From positions 124,001 to 188,000 of the forward strand of contig JAUXNJ010000040.1 of NCBI GenBank assembly GCA_030682795.1: a DNA stretch of 64,000 nucleotides. The letters are read 5' to 3'. The DNA is from Sphingobacteriaceae bacterium. GTDB lineage: Bacteria > Bacteroidota > Bacteroidia > UBA7662. The translations under genes were made by a program, and so were the position numbers. Under the pieces are notes generated by a model. It made no database searches, had not been told where the DNA came from, and was given only the letters and a program-made list of their open reading frames with translations. Each line of letters opens with the position of its first letter. Position 1 is the stretch's first letter. This document shows, one piece after another, positions 63,681 through 64,000 of the stretch.

Positions 63681-64000
63681 TCAAGGTTTTACATATTTTT
63701 CTAACCAGCGGTCCATCTCCCAAAGCATGTGCAGTACACTTTCGGAAGCGCGGTAACCGTGGCTTTCGTGCGGCAGTACAACGTAGCGTACGGTGCCACC
63801 ATGGCCTTTCACCGCCTGGTACAGCCGTTCGCTCTGGATGGGGAAGGTGCCGGGATTGTTGTCAGCCTCACCATGAATCAGCAGCAAAGGTGTTTTGATG
63901 CGGTCGGCGAAGCTGAAGGGCGACATATCGAAATACACCTCGGGCGCCTGCCAATAGGTGCGCTCCTCAGCTTGGAAGCCAAAAGGCGTGAGGGTGCGGT
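63681..64000 (-). CDS. S9 family peptidase, C-terminal part (5' end outside window)
   Basis: The visible 106 residues (reading from the window edge: RTLTPFGFQAEERTYWQAPE) are the end of an alpha/beta-hydrolase of the S9 prolyl oligopeptidase type. It has the catalytic Asp in IHGEADNNPGTFP and the catalytic His in LPHESHGYRASESVLH, then a helix DRWLEKYV. The Bacteroidota members of this subtype are exported acylaminoacyl/prolyl peptidases. The catalytic Ser lies beyond the window. It is convergent with lepB. Confidence 0.92.
   Translation of the reverse strand, partial: RTLTPFGFQAEERTYWQAPEVYFDMSPFSFADRIKTPLLLIHGEADNNPGTFPIQSERLYQAVKGHGGTVRYVVLPHESHGYRASESVLHMLWEMDRWLEKYVKP

Overview
The window comes from a member of the Bacteroidota. 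Four large secreted proteins end in a type IX secretion (T9SS) sorting domain. Many genes carry the Bacteroidota promoter box TAnnTTTG, often very close to the start codon, and Shine-Dalgarno sequences are mostly absent. SusC-like plug and carboxypeptidase-regulatory modules occur, and atpD-atpC form a separate pair with a short epsilon subunit. Base composition is moderate (about half GC), with AT-rich intergenic regions. A lineage near Saprospiria or Chitinophagia is possible but cannot be fixed from this sequence. No rRNA, tRNA or CRISPR array was recognised.

Layout. 1-3.5 kb: end of a FAD oxidoreductase, a DUF1624-type membrane protein, an AI-2E-type permease and a small unknown membrane protein. 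3.6-11 kb: two paralogous T9SS-secreted propeller-like proteins flank xseA and a small exported protein. 11-20 kb: pirin, two tandem paralogous outer-membrane-type proteins (one frameshifted), an M1 peptidase coupled to a HupE-like membrane protein, a LURP-one-like protein, a BlaI/M56-TonB sensor pair behind twin palindromic operators, and a lipoprotein. 20-30 kb: a duplicated-domain DUF4397 protein, prolyl oligopeptidase, a TacAT-type toxin-antitoxin pair with its own operators, a TonB-dependent receptor and a PadR-PspC operon.

30-46 kb is the most unsettled part. Ordinary genes (corA, an exported conserved protein, the E2 subunit, a GlcD-type oxidase, a symporter-GNAT-racemase operon, a META-domain lipoprotein) alternate with arrays of short intergenic repeats. 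It also holds a remnant and a full copy of DUF4143 ATPase genes, and a 1151-bp duplication that left a truncated symporter pseudogene. The repeats form one composite element. It has an array of AATCGC-like words (part A), a conserved linker around CGCCAGnGCC, and 26-27-bp units of the type CAGACCGCTCGCC (part B). Its ends abut the stop codons of six genes.

46-64 kb: atpD-atpC and their terminator, followed at once by a group II intron with its reverse transcriptase. Next comes a 2171-codon beta-helix adhesin with a T9SS tail, interrupted by one in-frame TAA. Then follow a lipoprotein related to the one at 40 kb, a YdeI-like protein, an MFS/Fe-S/Ldh2 operon, a YbaB-DUF2231-lepB operon and the 3' end of an S9 peptidase gene.

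The best candidates for something new are the stop-codon-abutting composite repeat, the exact 23-bp iterated repeat in front of the DUF4143 ATPase gene, and the long perfect inverted repeat in front of the DUF4143 remnant.
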